A stretch of DNA of 64,000 bases from ZC4RG30 sp965652645 (GTDB lineage: Bacteria; Pseudomonadota; Gammaproteobacteria; Steroidobacterales; Steroidobacteraceae): assembly GCA_965652645.1 (NCBI GenBank), contig CBFGXE010000001.1:62001-126000 (forward strand). The letters run 5' to 3'. Position 1 is the first letter of the stretch; every line of letters begins with the position of its first letter. This document shows positions 42,349 through 49,855 of this stretch, piece by piece. A model generated the notes under the pieces. The model saw nothing but the letters and a program-made list of their open reading frames with translations, did not search any database and was not told the DNA's origin. A program made the translations under genes and the position numbers.

Positions 42349-43614
42349 CTACCAGACGAAGTCCAGCTGTGCCCACAGCTTCCGAGTATCGCGCACGGCC
42401 AGCGGTGTCGTCGCGGCTGCGGAATAGTCCGCGTACTTCAGCGTGCCCGTGAAGCGACGATACTTGCCGGATAGTTGCAGGTCCCACTCGTTGCCATAGT
42501 CAATCGAGGCCGTATCACTTTCGTAGTCGTGCCAGACAACGGACAGGCTCACCGTTTCCAGGGGCCCCGCGCCCTTTCGGGTGTACCCGGCAGTCACGTA
42601 GGTGTCAGCCAGGCCGTTGACCGGCGTGGCGAGGAACTTGTCGGCCCACCCCTGGTAGCGATGCAGCGTGGCAAGCGGCGTGGCAAATCCCTTCGTGCCG
42701 TCCCCTCCCAGCAGTTCATAGCCGGCACCGAGGCTGTACTGCAGGAAACTCCCGGTCAGCTCCGCCAGCAGGTAGTCGTTGCTGAACTCCAGCGGATTGT
42801 CGCCGTAGTCCTCCTGCGTGGCCCAGGAAACGACATAGCCGAGCCTGGCCTTCGACACCGGACGTTCGCCCTGCAGGCGCAGCCCAAGCGTCCGCGTGCT
42901 GTCTCGCAACGGCAGCGGCTCCTGCTCGAACTCGATGAAGTAGCCGAATCCCGTGAGCTTGCCGATGGGCAGCTGCCATGCCGCGTTCGCGAGGAAGATG
43001 TCGCCGGTGAAGCGGCCGTCATTGGCGCCAGGCAGGCCATCCGGCCCGAAGATGCGGTTGACCTGGTTCACGTAGCTCAGGTCGAACGTGACGTCGGGCA
43101 GCGACTTGTTCACCACACGCAGCCCATCGAAGGTCTGCTCGTTCTGGCGCCAGCCCACGTTGCCGACGAATCGATGGTCGTCCAGCGTGATGCGCTGCCG
43201 CCCCAGCGTGATGGTGGTTCCGGGAATGGCGGTATTGGTGAGCTGCAGGCGGTTCAGTTCATAGGCCTCCGGATCCGCGACCACCGGGTAGGTGGTCTTG
43301 CCATTGATGGTGCTGTTGTAGTCGGTGACCAGCGGCCAGAGAAAATCCCCCTCGGCCAGCAGGAAGGTCTTCCAGGCCTTGCCCGTCTCGAACCCCAGGC
43401 GCCCGCGCAGGGTCAGCGCGCCGGCTTCTTCGGCGAGCGGCTCCTGGTCCACCGATTCGAACCTCAACCTCACGTCAGCCATGATCCTGCTGCCGCTGAT
43501 CGCCGCGCTGAGCGGCGAGTCATCAGCGGCCTGCGCACCGCCTGCCAGCACGCACGCCAACACACCAGCGAGCGCACGGCCCGCCACCATCGAAGTCCTG
43601 CTTGCGCGTTTCAT
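42349..43614 (-). CDS. Outer-membrane porin of the alginate-export family, in the nitrate operon
   Basis: 421 residues from MKRASRTSM; GGGAG precedes this ATG, and a signal peptide ends AGGAQAADD. The mature protein shows alternating beta-strand patterns throughout and the family-typical opening IMADVRLRFESVDQ with LTLRGRLGFET, as well as ITLGRQRITLDDHRFVGNVGWRQNEQTFDG. It ends with the terminal aromatic (LDFVW) used for barrel insertion. It lies between the nitrate ABC transporter and nasT, so it probably serves as the outer-membrane route for nitrate or nitrite. Confidence 0.85.
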   Translation of the reverse strand: MKRASRTSMVAGRALAGVLACVLAGGAQAADDSPLSAAISGSRIMADVRLRFESVDQEPLAEEAGALTLRGRLGFETGKAWKTFLLAEGDFLWPLVTDYNSTINGKTTYPVVADPEAYELNRLQLTNTAIPGTTITLGRQRITLDDHRFVGNVGWRQNEQTFDGLRVVNKSLPDVTFDLSYVNQVNRIFGPDGLPGANDGRFTGDIFLANAAWQLPIGKLTGFGYFIEFEQEPLPLRDSTRTLGLRLQGERPVSKARLGYVVSWATQEDYGDNPLEFSNDYLLAELTGSFLQYSLGAGYELLGGDGTKGFATPLATLHRYQGWADKFLATPVNGLADTYVTAGYTRKGAGPLETVSLSVVWHDYESDTASIDYGNEWDLQLSGKYRRFTGTLKYADYSAAATTPLAVRDTRKLWAQLDFVW

Positions 43615-43636
43615 GCCAATCTCCCTGCTGTCTGCC

Positions 43637-45316
43637 TCACGCGGCCTCCGACGGCGCGTGTTCATGCTCTTCGAGGAATCCGAGCAGTTCCGCCCGGTAT
43701 TCGTAGTAGCGGGGATGGGCCAGCAGCGCCTGGCGGCTGCGCGGTCGAGGCAGGTCTACCGGCATCACCTTGCCGATGCGGGCCCGCGGCCCGTTGGTCA
43801 TCATCACCACGCGGTCGGCCAGCAGGATGGCCTCGTCCACGTCATGGGTGACACAGATGGCTGTGACGCGGCTCCTCTTCCACACGTCCATCAGCACTTC
43901 CTGCAGCTCCCAGCGCGTGAGCGCATCGAGCATGCCGAAGGGTTCATCCAGCAGCAGCAGCTTGGGCGACAGCGCGAATGCGCGGGCCAGGCCCACGCGC
44001 TGTTTCATGCCGTTGGACAGTTCGCTCGCGCCGCGGTCCATGCAATCAGCGAGTCCCACGCGCGCCAGGTAATATTCGACGATGTCGCGCCGCTCGCCTG
44101 GCGTGGCATGCGGGAACACGCGCGCCACGCCCAGCGCCACGTTCTCGCGCGCGCTCAGCCAGGGCAGCAGGTTCGGCGCCTGGAACACCACGCCGCGGTC
44201 GGGACCGGCGGAATGCACTTCGCGCCCGTCAAGCACGATGGCCCCGCCACTGCTGTCGGTGAGGCCGGCCACCATCGACAGTACGGTTGACTTGCCGCAG
44301 CCGGAATGGCCTATCAGCGAGATGAACTCGCCGCGCGCGATGTCCAGCGAGAAACCTTCCACCACGGCCAGCGGGCCCCGCGGCGTGGCAAAGTTCTTGT
44401 TCACGTCATCGAACTCGACGAACTTCGCGGGATCCTCGGCCGGCCTCGGCCTGTTCGCGGCGCGCAAGGCGCGCGGCCGCACGGCCGTCAGCGGCGTCAC
44501 TGCGGGCAGGCTCACCACCGGCTCCCGGCTGGAGGCGCGATCATTGCCCAGCCCGAGCAGGTAGGCGGTAATCCCGGCGCGCAGCGACTTGTAGCGGGGA
44601 TGGGCATTCACGCTGTGGCGATCGCGGGGCCTGGGCAGATCCACGCGGAACTCCCGGCCGAGGCCATCTCCTCCGCCAGCCGGCAGCATCGCGATCACGT
44701 GATCAGCCAGCAGCAGCGCCTCGTCCACGTCATTGGTCACCAGCACCACCGTGCGGCGTTGCTGCTCCCAGATGCTTTCGATCTCGTCCTGCAGTCGCGC
44801 GCGCGTCAGCGCGTCCAGCGCGGAAAGCGGCTCATCCAGCAACAGCAGCTCCGGCTCCATTGCCAGGGCCCGCGCCACGGCCACGCGCTGCCGCATGCCG
44901 CCGGAGAGCTCGGAAGGACGGCGGTCGGCGGCATGGGCCAGGCCCACCATCTTCACGTAACGCTGCACCAGCGCCGCGCGTTCGGCCCTTGACTTGCCGC
45001 GATGCACCGCGTCCACCGCCAGTCGCACATTGCCGGTGACGCTGAGCCAGGGCATCAGCGAGTAGTTCTGGAACACCACCGCCCGCTCCGGGGATGCGCC
45101 GCTCACCGGCCTGCCCTTGAACAGCACCTCGCCCGAATCGGGCGCGGCAAGTCCCGCAAGGGTGGCGATGAGCGTGGTCTTGCCGCTGCCGGAGTAACCC
45201 ACCAGCGCCACGAACTCGCCTTCCTCGATGGCCAGGCTGACGTCGCGCAACACCGGCAATCGCGTGCCACCCTGGGCGTATGACTTGCTGACGTTCTTCA
45301 ATTCGAGGAATGCCAT
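43637..45316 (-). CDS. Nitrate ABC transporter, two ATPase domains fused (NrtC-NrtD like)
   Basis: 559 residues from MAFLELKNVSKSY; the frame is open much further upstream, but the extra part overlaps nrtB and is not ABC-like. Two complete ATPases are joined. The first (about 1-240) has GYSGSGKT and LSGGMRQR; the second (about 300-540) has GHSGCGKS and LSNGMKQR, the latter typical of NrtC/D and TauB-like ATPases. Cyanobacteria use separate NrtC and NrtD proteins, NrtC with an NrtA-like tail; here a single chain provides both sites. It starts five bases after nrtB. Confidence 0.92.
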   Translation of the reverse strand: MAFLELKNVSKSYAQGGTRLPVLRDVSLAIEEGEFVALVGYSGSGKTTLIATLAGLAAPDSGEVLFKGRPVSGASPERAVVFQNYSLMPWLSVTGNVRLAVDAVHRGKSRAERAALVQRYVKMVGLAHAADRRPSELSGGMRQRVAVARALAMEPELLLLDEPLSALDALTRARLQDEIESIWEQQRRTVVLVTNDVDEALLLADHVIAMLPAGGGDGLGREFRVDLPRPRDRHSVNAHPRYKSLRAGITAYLLGLGNDRASSREPVVSLPAVTPLTAVRPRALRAANRPRPAEDPAKFVEFDDVNKNFATPRGPLAVVEGFSLDIARGEFISLIGHSGCGKSTVLSMVAGLTDSSGGAIVLDGREVHSAGPDRGVVFQAPNLLPWLSARENVALGVARVFPHATPGERRDIVEYYLARVGLADCMDRGASELSNGMKQRVGLARAFALSPKLLLLDEPFGMLDALTRWELQEVLMDVWKRSRVTAICVTHDVDEAILLADRVVMMTNGPRARIGKVMPVDLPRPRSRQALLAHPRYYEYRAELLGFLEEHEHAPSEAA

Positions 45317-45321
45317 TTGGA

Positions 45322-46347
45322 TCACCGCCTCGCGCTGAAATTGGCCAGCGACTGCAGCGCGTGCATCAGCCTGTCGAGCAGGAAGCCGATCAGGCCGATG
45401 GTGAGCACCGCCACGAGCATGCGGCTCATCGACTCCTCGCTGCCGTTCTGGAATTCGTCCCACACGAACTTGCCGAGCCCCGGGTTCTGCGCCAGCATCT
45501 CGGCCGCGATCAGCACCATCCAGCCCACGCCCAGCGACAGGCGCATGCCGGTGAAGATCAACGGCAGCGACGAGGGCAGCACCAGCTTCACCAGCCGCGT
45601 CTTCCAGTCCAGCTTCAGCACCCGCGCCACGTTCAGCAGGTCGCGGTCGATGGAGGACACGCCCAGCGCCGTATTGATCACGGTGGGCCACAGCGAGCAC
45701 AGAGCCACCGTGATCGCGGACACCACGAAGGATTTCTCGAACAGCGGCTCCTCGCTCACATAAAGCGCGCTGACCACCAGCGTCACGATGGGCAGCCAGG
45801 CCAGTGGCGAGATGGGCTTGAACACCTGCACGAATGGATTGAAGGCCGCCTCCAGGTTGCGGCTCATGCCGCAGAGGATGCCGATGGGAACTGCCAGCAG
45901 CGTGGCCATCAGGAAACCCGCGAACACGGTCTTCAGGCTGGTGAGGATCTGGTCGATGTAGGTCGGCCGTCCGGTGTAGCGCACCGTGGAGGGTTCAGCC
46001 GTCGGGTCGGCGGCCAGCCGCTCGGCATTGCGGCCGGCCTGCCGCTCGTAGAACTCCGCCTCGCGCTGCCGCTCGGCCTCGTGGTCTGCCCACAGCGAGC
46101 CCGCCTGCTGCAGCACCGAAGCGGGGCCCGGGATCTGCCCCAGGCTGGTGTGGATGCGCGCCGCGAAGAACGACCACAGCAGCACGAAGGCCGCGATGGA
46201 AAGCAGCGGCATTCCCGCCGTGCGCCACAGCTCCTTCAGCTGCGCGCGCGGGTCCTCTCCGGTGGCCAGCCGCAGCAGCGGCGTGAGGAACCCCAGGCCT
46301 ACCAGCTCCAGCCGGCGGATGGCGCTACCTGCCGACGACATTGGCAC
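45322..46347 (-). CDS. nrtB: Nitrate ABC transporter permease
   Basis: 341 residues with six membrane helices and the binding-protein-dependent inner-membrane signature (VLKLDWKTRLVKLVLPSSLPLIFTGMRLSLGVGW in part, typical of NrtB/SsuC). An N-terminal extension of about 120 residues includes the charged helical segment EAERQREAEFYERQAGRNAERLA between the first helix and the transport domain, which is longer than usual. The start overlaps the end of nrtA by 23 bases; a second in-frame ATG lies two codons later. Confidence 0.92.
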   Translation of the reverse strand: MPMSSAGSAIRRLELVGLGFLTPLLRLATGEDPRAQLKELWRTAGMPLLSIAAFVLLWSFFAARIHTSLGQIPGPASVLQQAGSLWADHEAERQREAEFYERQAGRNAERLAADPTAEPSTVRYTGRPTYIDQILTSLKTVFAGFLMATLLAVPIGILCGMSRNLEAAFNPFVQVFKPISPLAWLPIVTLVVSALYVSEEPLFEKSFVVSAITVALCSLWPTVINTALGVSSIDRDLLNVARVLKLDWKTRLVKLVLPSSLPLIFTGMRLSLGVGWMVLIAAEMLAQNPGLGKFVWDEFQNGSEESMSRMLVAVLTIGLIGFLLDRLMHALQSLANFSARR

Positions 46348-47716
46348 CCTCCACCTTCTGCTGGCCCTTCAGCCCGATGGCAAATCCGTCGATGTAGGCA
46401 TTGGGCTTGCGGCCGTCGTAGGTCATGCCGTCGATGAAGTCCTTCGTCGGCGCACGGAAGCCGTCGCTTTCCCAGGGCACGTCTTCCTTCTTCAGCCTGC
46501 CCTCCTCGAGCAGCAGCTGCGCGGCCTTCAGGTATATGTCGGGGCGATACACCTGCCTGGCGATGTCGAAGTACCAGCTGTCCGGCCTGCCCTCGGGGAT
46601 CTGGCCCCAGCGCCGCATCTGCGTCAGGTACCAGATGGCGTCGCTGTAGAAGGGATAGGTGGCGTGGTAGCGCCAGAACACGTTGAAGTCCGGCACGGGG
46701 CGCTTCTCGCCGGGGGCATATTCGAAGGTGCCCGTCATGCTGGCAGAGATCACGCGCACGTCCGCGCCCACGTACTGGGACTTCGAGATCAGCGCCGCGG
46801 CCTCCTTGCGGTTGGCGGGACTGGCGTCCAGCCACTGGTTGGCGCGCATCAGCGCCTTGATCATCGCCAGGTGGGTGTTGGGATATTTCTCCGCCCAGGC
46901 GCGGGTGACGCCGATCACCTTCTCCGGGTTGTTCTTCCAGATCTCGTAGTCGGTGACCACCGGCAGGCCCACCTTCTTGAACAGTGCCTGCTCGTTCCAG
47001 GGCTCGCCCACGCAGTATCCGTGGATGGTGCCGGCCTCCAGCGTGGCCGGCATCTGCGGCGGCGGCGTCACTGAGATCAGCACGTCGGCCTTGACCTGGC
47101 CGGTGACGTCGGAGGCGGAATAGAACCCGGGATGCACGCCGCCGGAAGCCAGCCAGTAGCGCAGCTCGTAGTTGTGCGTGGACACCGGGAACACCACGCC
47201 CATGCGGAAGGGCTTGCCGCCGGCGCGGAACTGCTCGATCACCGGCTTCAGTGCCTCGGCCTTCACCGGCCGCACCGGCTTGCCCTGCGCATCCTTCGGG
47301 ATCGCCGGCAGCATCTGCTGCCACACCGCGTTGGAGACGGTGATGGCATTGCCATTCAGGTCCATGCTGAAGGCGGTGATGATGTCGGCCTTCGTACCGA
47401 TGCCTACCGTGGCGCCCAGCGGCTGTCCGGCCAGCATGTGCGCGGCGTCCAGCTCGCCGGTGATCACGCGGTCCAGGATCACCTTCCAGTTGGCCTGCGG
47501 CTCCAGCGTGACGTAGAGGCCCTCGTCCTCGAAGAAGCCCTTCTCGTAGGCAATGGCCAGGGGCACCATGTCGGTCAGCTTGATGAAGCCGATCTTCAGC
47601 TGTTCCTTCTCCAGCTTCAGCGGCTTTGCCGCGGCCCTGCCGGCATGCGCCGCAAGCGCGCCCGCCGCCAGTCCAGCCAGTACCCTGCGTCGCGACGTAT
47701 ACAGCCTGCCTTTCAT
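46325..47716 (-). CDS. nrtA: Nitrate-binding protein NrtA, Tat-type signal
   Basis: 463 residues from the ATG at 47716, which has GGGAG eight bases upstream; a TTG thirty bases earlier is in frame but lies next to the terminator. The N-terminus MKGRLYTSRRRVLAGLAAG carries a twin-arginine pattern and hydrophobic core. The binding domain shows the NrtA/CmpA features LKIGFIKLTDMVPLAIAYEKG, STHNYELRYWLASGG and TIHGYCVGEPWNEQA. It binds nitrate in the periplasm and feeds NrtB and the fused ATPase. First gene of the operon with the NasT-responsive leader. Confidence 0.95.
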   Translation of the reverse strand: MKGRLYTSRRRVLAGLAAGALAAHAGRAAAKPLKLEKEQLKIGFIKLTDMVPLAIAYEKGFFEDEGLYVTLEPQANWKVILDRVITGELDAAHMLAGQPLGATVGIGTKADIITAFSMDLNGNAITVSNAVWQQMLPAIPKDAQGKPVRPVKAEALKPVIEQFRAGGKPFRMGVVFPVSTHNYELRYWLASGGVHPGFYSASDVTGQVKADVLISVTPPPQMPATLEAGTIHGYCVGEPWNEQALFKKVGLPVVTDYEIWKNNPEKVIGVTRAWAEKYPNTHLAMIKALMRANQWLDASPANRKEAAALISKSQYVGADVRVISASMTGTFEYAPGEKRPVPDFNVFWRYHATYPFYSDAIWYLTQMRRWGQIPEGRPDSWYFDIARQVYRPDIYLKAAQLLLEEGRLKKEDVPWESDGFRAPTKDFIDGMTYDGRKPNAYIDGFAIGLKGQQKVEGANVVGR

Positions 47717-47744
47717 GGGTTCTGCTCCCGCCTTTCGTCCGTGC

Positions 47745-47804
47745 AAACAAAAACGCCGCCGGTGGCAGCCGGGGGAGGAAATCCCGACTGCAACCGGCGG
47801 CGTT
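47745..47804 (-). terminator. Intrinsic terminator in the nrtA leader
   Basis: A perfect 12-bp inverted repeat, AACGCCGCCGGT (47793-47804) and ACCGGCGGCGTT (47752-47763), with a smaller nested GCAG/CTGC helix in the loop. On the minus strand it runs straight into TTTGTTT. It ends about 30 bases before the nrtA ATG, so it must be bypassed for the operon to be expressed. Confidence 0.88.
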
Positions 47805-47831
47805 GCCGTATGGCCTTCCGTCGATGAAGGC
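47795..47831 (-). promoter_or_regulatory. Putative NasT/ANTAR target: two hairpins overlapping the terminator
   Basis: Hairpin P1 (47813-47831, GCCTTCATCGACGGAAGGC) has a six-base-pair stem and a loop beginning ATCGAC. After a four-base linker, P2 (47795-47808, CGGCAACGCCGCCG) has a four-base-pair stem and the hexaloop AACGCC. Both loops have A at position 1 and G at position 4, the signature of ANTAR-bound RNA. P2 uses the same bases as the 5' arm of the terminator, so the two structures exclude each other, as antitermination requires. Confidence 0.8.
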
Positions 47832-47844
47832 TTGTGCAGGTCAA

Positions 47845-47860
47845 AGCAAGCGGCGTGCCA
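47845..47860 (-). promoter_or_regulatory. Sigma-54 promoter of the nrtA operon
   Basis: On the minus strand TGGCACGCCGCTTGCT matches TGGCAC-N5-TTGC exactly. The transcript would start near 47834, just before hairpin P1, giving a leader of about 118 bases. Confidence 0.9.
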
Positions 47861-47903
47861 TCAGGCGACCTGGCAGCGCCCATGCGTTGCGGGCCGCCCT
47901 GCG

Positions 47904-47910
47904 GGGTGCA
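47904..47910. promoter_or_regulatory. Possible weaker NtrC half-site
   Basis: GGGTGCA (TGCACCC on the minus strand) matches one arm of the NtrC consensus about 70 bases upstream of the predicted start; the other arm is poor. Confidence 0.3.
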
Positions 47911-47932
47911 AGGAGATCCGTGCCCGCTGGCC

Positions 47933-47951
47933 GTTGGTTCGAATGACCAAC
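47933..47951. repeat. Inverted repeat GTTGGT-N7-ACCAAC upstream of the nrtA promoter
   Basis: A perfect 6-bp dyad centred about 108 bases upstream of the predicted start. It does not match NtrC and could bind another regulator. A further short dyad, GTGCG-AAA-CGCAC, lies at 47967-47979. Confidence 0.45.
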
Positions 47952-47985
47952 CGTCTGTTCAAGGCGGTGCGAAACGCACGGCCGC

Positions 47986-48002
47986 TGCACACCCGGCGTG
48001 CA
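47986..48002. promoter_or_regulatory. NtrC binding site upstream of the nrtA promoter
   Basis: TGCACACCCGGCGTGCA has both arms of the NtrC dyad (TGCAC-N7-GTGCA) intact. Its centre is about 160 bases upstream of the sigma-54 start, a normal enhancer distance. With one more pair on each side it also forms a hairpin just beyond the esterase stop codon. The 308-base gap 47717-48024 is thus filled by leader, promoter and operators. Confidence 0.75.
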
Positions 48003-48024
48003 GCTTCACCATCCGCCTGACGGA

Positions 48025-48894
48025 TCAGTCGAGGGAGTTGATCCAGTCGACCAGTGCGGGACCGAGTGTGTCGATGCTGCTGCCCAGCTGCAGGGAGGAG
48101 GAGAAGTGGTTGTGCCCGCGCAGGTGGAGCACCTGCGGGCTGCGTCCACGCATCGCCACGCGCGCGGCGAACACTGCCGCGAGTTGCGCATGGAACAGCG
48201 GCAGGTCGAACTCGCTGATGGTGAACAGGCAGGGCACGTCGGTGGCGGCGAGCCCCAGCACCGAGGACTGCGCGGCGTAGCGGCCCCGGTCACGACCGAA
48301 GTAGGTCTCCTGCATGGGATCCGCATGAAAGGCGTCCGGCTCGTAGACACCGGAAAGCAGCACGGCGCCCCGCACCCCCGGTCCTGCCGCATCCGCCCCG
48401 CCCTGCCCGGCGAGCAAGCCCGCCACATGCGTCCCGCCGGCCGACTGCCCGATGGCCACGATGCGATCCGCGTCTCCGCCGTAGCGGGCGATGTTGTCCC
48501 GCAACCAGCCGACGGCCGCTGTCACATCCTGGGCTCCGGCCGGCCAGGTTGCGCCGGGCGCCAGCCGATAGGTCATCGTCACGCCGACGAACCCGCTGCG
48601 CACCGCCCAGGCACCCACATTGTTATAGAAGGGTGCGTCGGGCCCACCCTTGTCACCGGCGGCGAACCCGCCGCCGTGGACGAACATCACGACGGGACGG
48701 GAAACGGACTGCGGCGCGTGGAACACATCGAGGCGGTGGCGCGGATCAGGCCCATAGGCCAGGTTGCGCTGCACGAGAGCGCCGGCTGTCGCCGGAGTGA
48801 GCGCCAGGGGGATGAACAGCTTCTGCGTGGCCTGGATCGACGCAGGGGTGAACTCCTCACCGATCGCGCGCAGCGATTGCCCTATCTCCACCAT
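48025..48894 (-). CDS. Alpha/beta hydrolase, HSL/BD-FAE-like esterase
   Basis: 289 residues. FVHGGGFAAGD carries the HGGG oxyanion motif, IGQSAGG the nucleophile Ser, SEFDLPL the probable acid and RGHNHFSS the catalytic His. There is no signal peptide. Relatives include carboxylesterases and bacterial arylformamidase-like enzymes. GGGAGG lies just before the ATG. It is upstream of and transcribed toward the nrtA promoter region, with no evident functional link. Confidence 0.85.
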   Translation of the reverse strand: MVEIGQSLRAIGEEFTPASIQATQKLFIPLALTPATAGALVQRNLAYGPDPRHRLDVFHAPQSVSRPVVMFVHGGGFAAGDKGGPDAPFYNNVGAWAVRSGFVGVTMTYRLAPGATWPAGAQDVTAAVGWLRDNIARYGGDADRIVAIGQSAGGTHVAGLLAGQGGADAAGPGVRGAVLLSGVYEPDAFHADPMQETYFGRDRGRYAAQSSVLGLAATDVPCLFTISEFDLPLFHAQLAAVFAARVAMRGRSPQVLHLRGHNHFSSSLQLGSSIDTLGPALVDWINSLD

Positions 48895-49054
48895 CTTTCC
48901 TCCCTTCGTTTCGCGACATTATCTGCAGATGGCAGCCATGGCAGCTACCCTTACGGGACCGGCGTCCGCGATTGCAGACAGTCGGATGGCGCCGACAACT
49001 TTCCATGACAATATCGGCTACCCGCATCGCGGGATGCGCGAGGAGAATCAGAAC

Positions 49055-49855
49055 ATGCGACACCAGACACTGCTTGCCCTTACTGCTGCCGGTTCGCTGG
49101 CCTTGCTGGCTGCCTGCGGCAACAACTCACAGGCCGACCTGGACGCCCAGGTAGCCGAGAAGGAGGCCGAGCTTGCCGAGAAGCAGGCGGAGCTGGCCCG
49201 GCTCGAGGCCGAACTGGCCGAACAGCAGCAGGCCGAAGTTCCGGCGCCGGCTGCGCCGCGTCCTGCAACGCCGGCACCCAAGCCTGCCACCAGCACTGCG
49301 AAGCCGGCCACCTCCACGCCCAAGCCCGCAGCGGTAGCCAGCACGATCACGGTTCCTGCGGGCACCGAGCTGTCGCTATCCCTTTCCACCGCGCTGTCGT
49401 CCAAGACCTCCAAGGTCGGTGACACGGTCCGCGCCGTGGTCACCGAGAACGTGGTGGTGGACGGCAGGACTGCCATCGCCGCCGGCACCACGGTGGCCGG
49501 CACGGTGATCAAGGTGGTCTCCGGCAGCGACAAGATCGGCGGCACCCCGCAGGTGATGATGGGCTTCGACCGCCTGGAACTGCCCGGCGGCAAGGACGTG
49601 CCCATCACCGGCGAATTCACCAGCACGGGCAAGAGCGACAACACCCGCGATGCCGTGAAGATCGTCGGCGGCGCCGCTGCCGGTGCGCTGCTGGGTGACC
49701 AGGTGAGCAAGAAGGATCGCGGCAAGGTGATCGGCGGCATCCTCGGCGCCGCCGCTGGCGCTGTGGCGGCGAAGGAAACCGGCACCGAGGTGAAGCTGGC
49801 CGAAGGCGCGCCCATGGCGCTGACGCTGTCGGCGCCGGTGGAAATCACCCGCTGA
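49055..49855 (+). CDS. Lipoprotein with coiled coil and glycine-zipper C-terminus
   Basis: 266 residues from MRHQTLL, with AGGAG nine bases upstream. A lipoprotein signal ends LLAAC. Next come a highly charged coiled coil (AEKEAELAEKQAELARLEAE), an Ala/Pro/Lys linker and a beta-rich domain starting TITVPAGTELSLSLSTALSSK. The C-terminus is a glycine-zipper segment (IVGGAAAGALLGDQVSKKDRGKVIGGILGAAAG in part) that may insert into or pack on a membrane. The middle resembles domains of TrbI/conjugal or YMGG-type proteins. Function unknown. The end overlaps the FabH-like gene on the opposite strand. Confidence 0.8.
   Translation: MRHQTLLALTAAGSLALLAACGNNSQADLDAQVAEKEAELAEKQAELARLEAELAEQQQAEVPAPAAPRPATPAPKPATSTAKPATSTPKPAAVASTITVPAGTELSLSLSTALSSKTSKVGDTVRAVVTENVVVDGRTAIAAGTTVAGTVIKVVSGSDKIGGTPQVMMGFDRLELPGGKDVPITGEFTSTGKSDNTRDAVKIVGGAAAGALLGDQVSKKDRGKVIGGILGAAAGAVAAKETGTEVKLAEGAPMALTLSAPVEITR

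Noticed and set aside
45317..45700. N-terminal extension of the fused nitrate ATPase (128 codons)
   Set aside because: It overlaps conserved nrtB sequence, is Arg/Ala/His-rich and has no homology character; the ABC domain begins at 45316.
47717..47746. TTG at 47746 as the nrtA start
   Set aside because: It directly follows the terminator U-run, and the ATG at 47716 has a proper ribosome binding site and begins a Tat signal.
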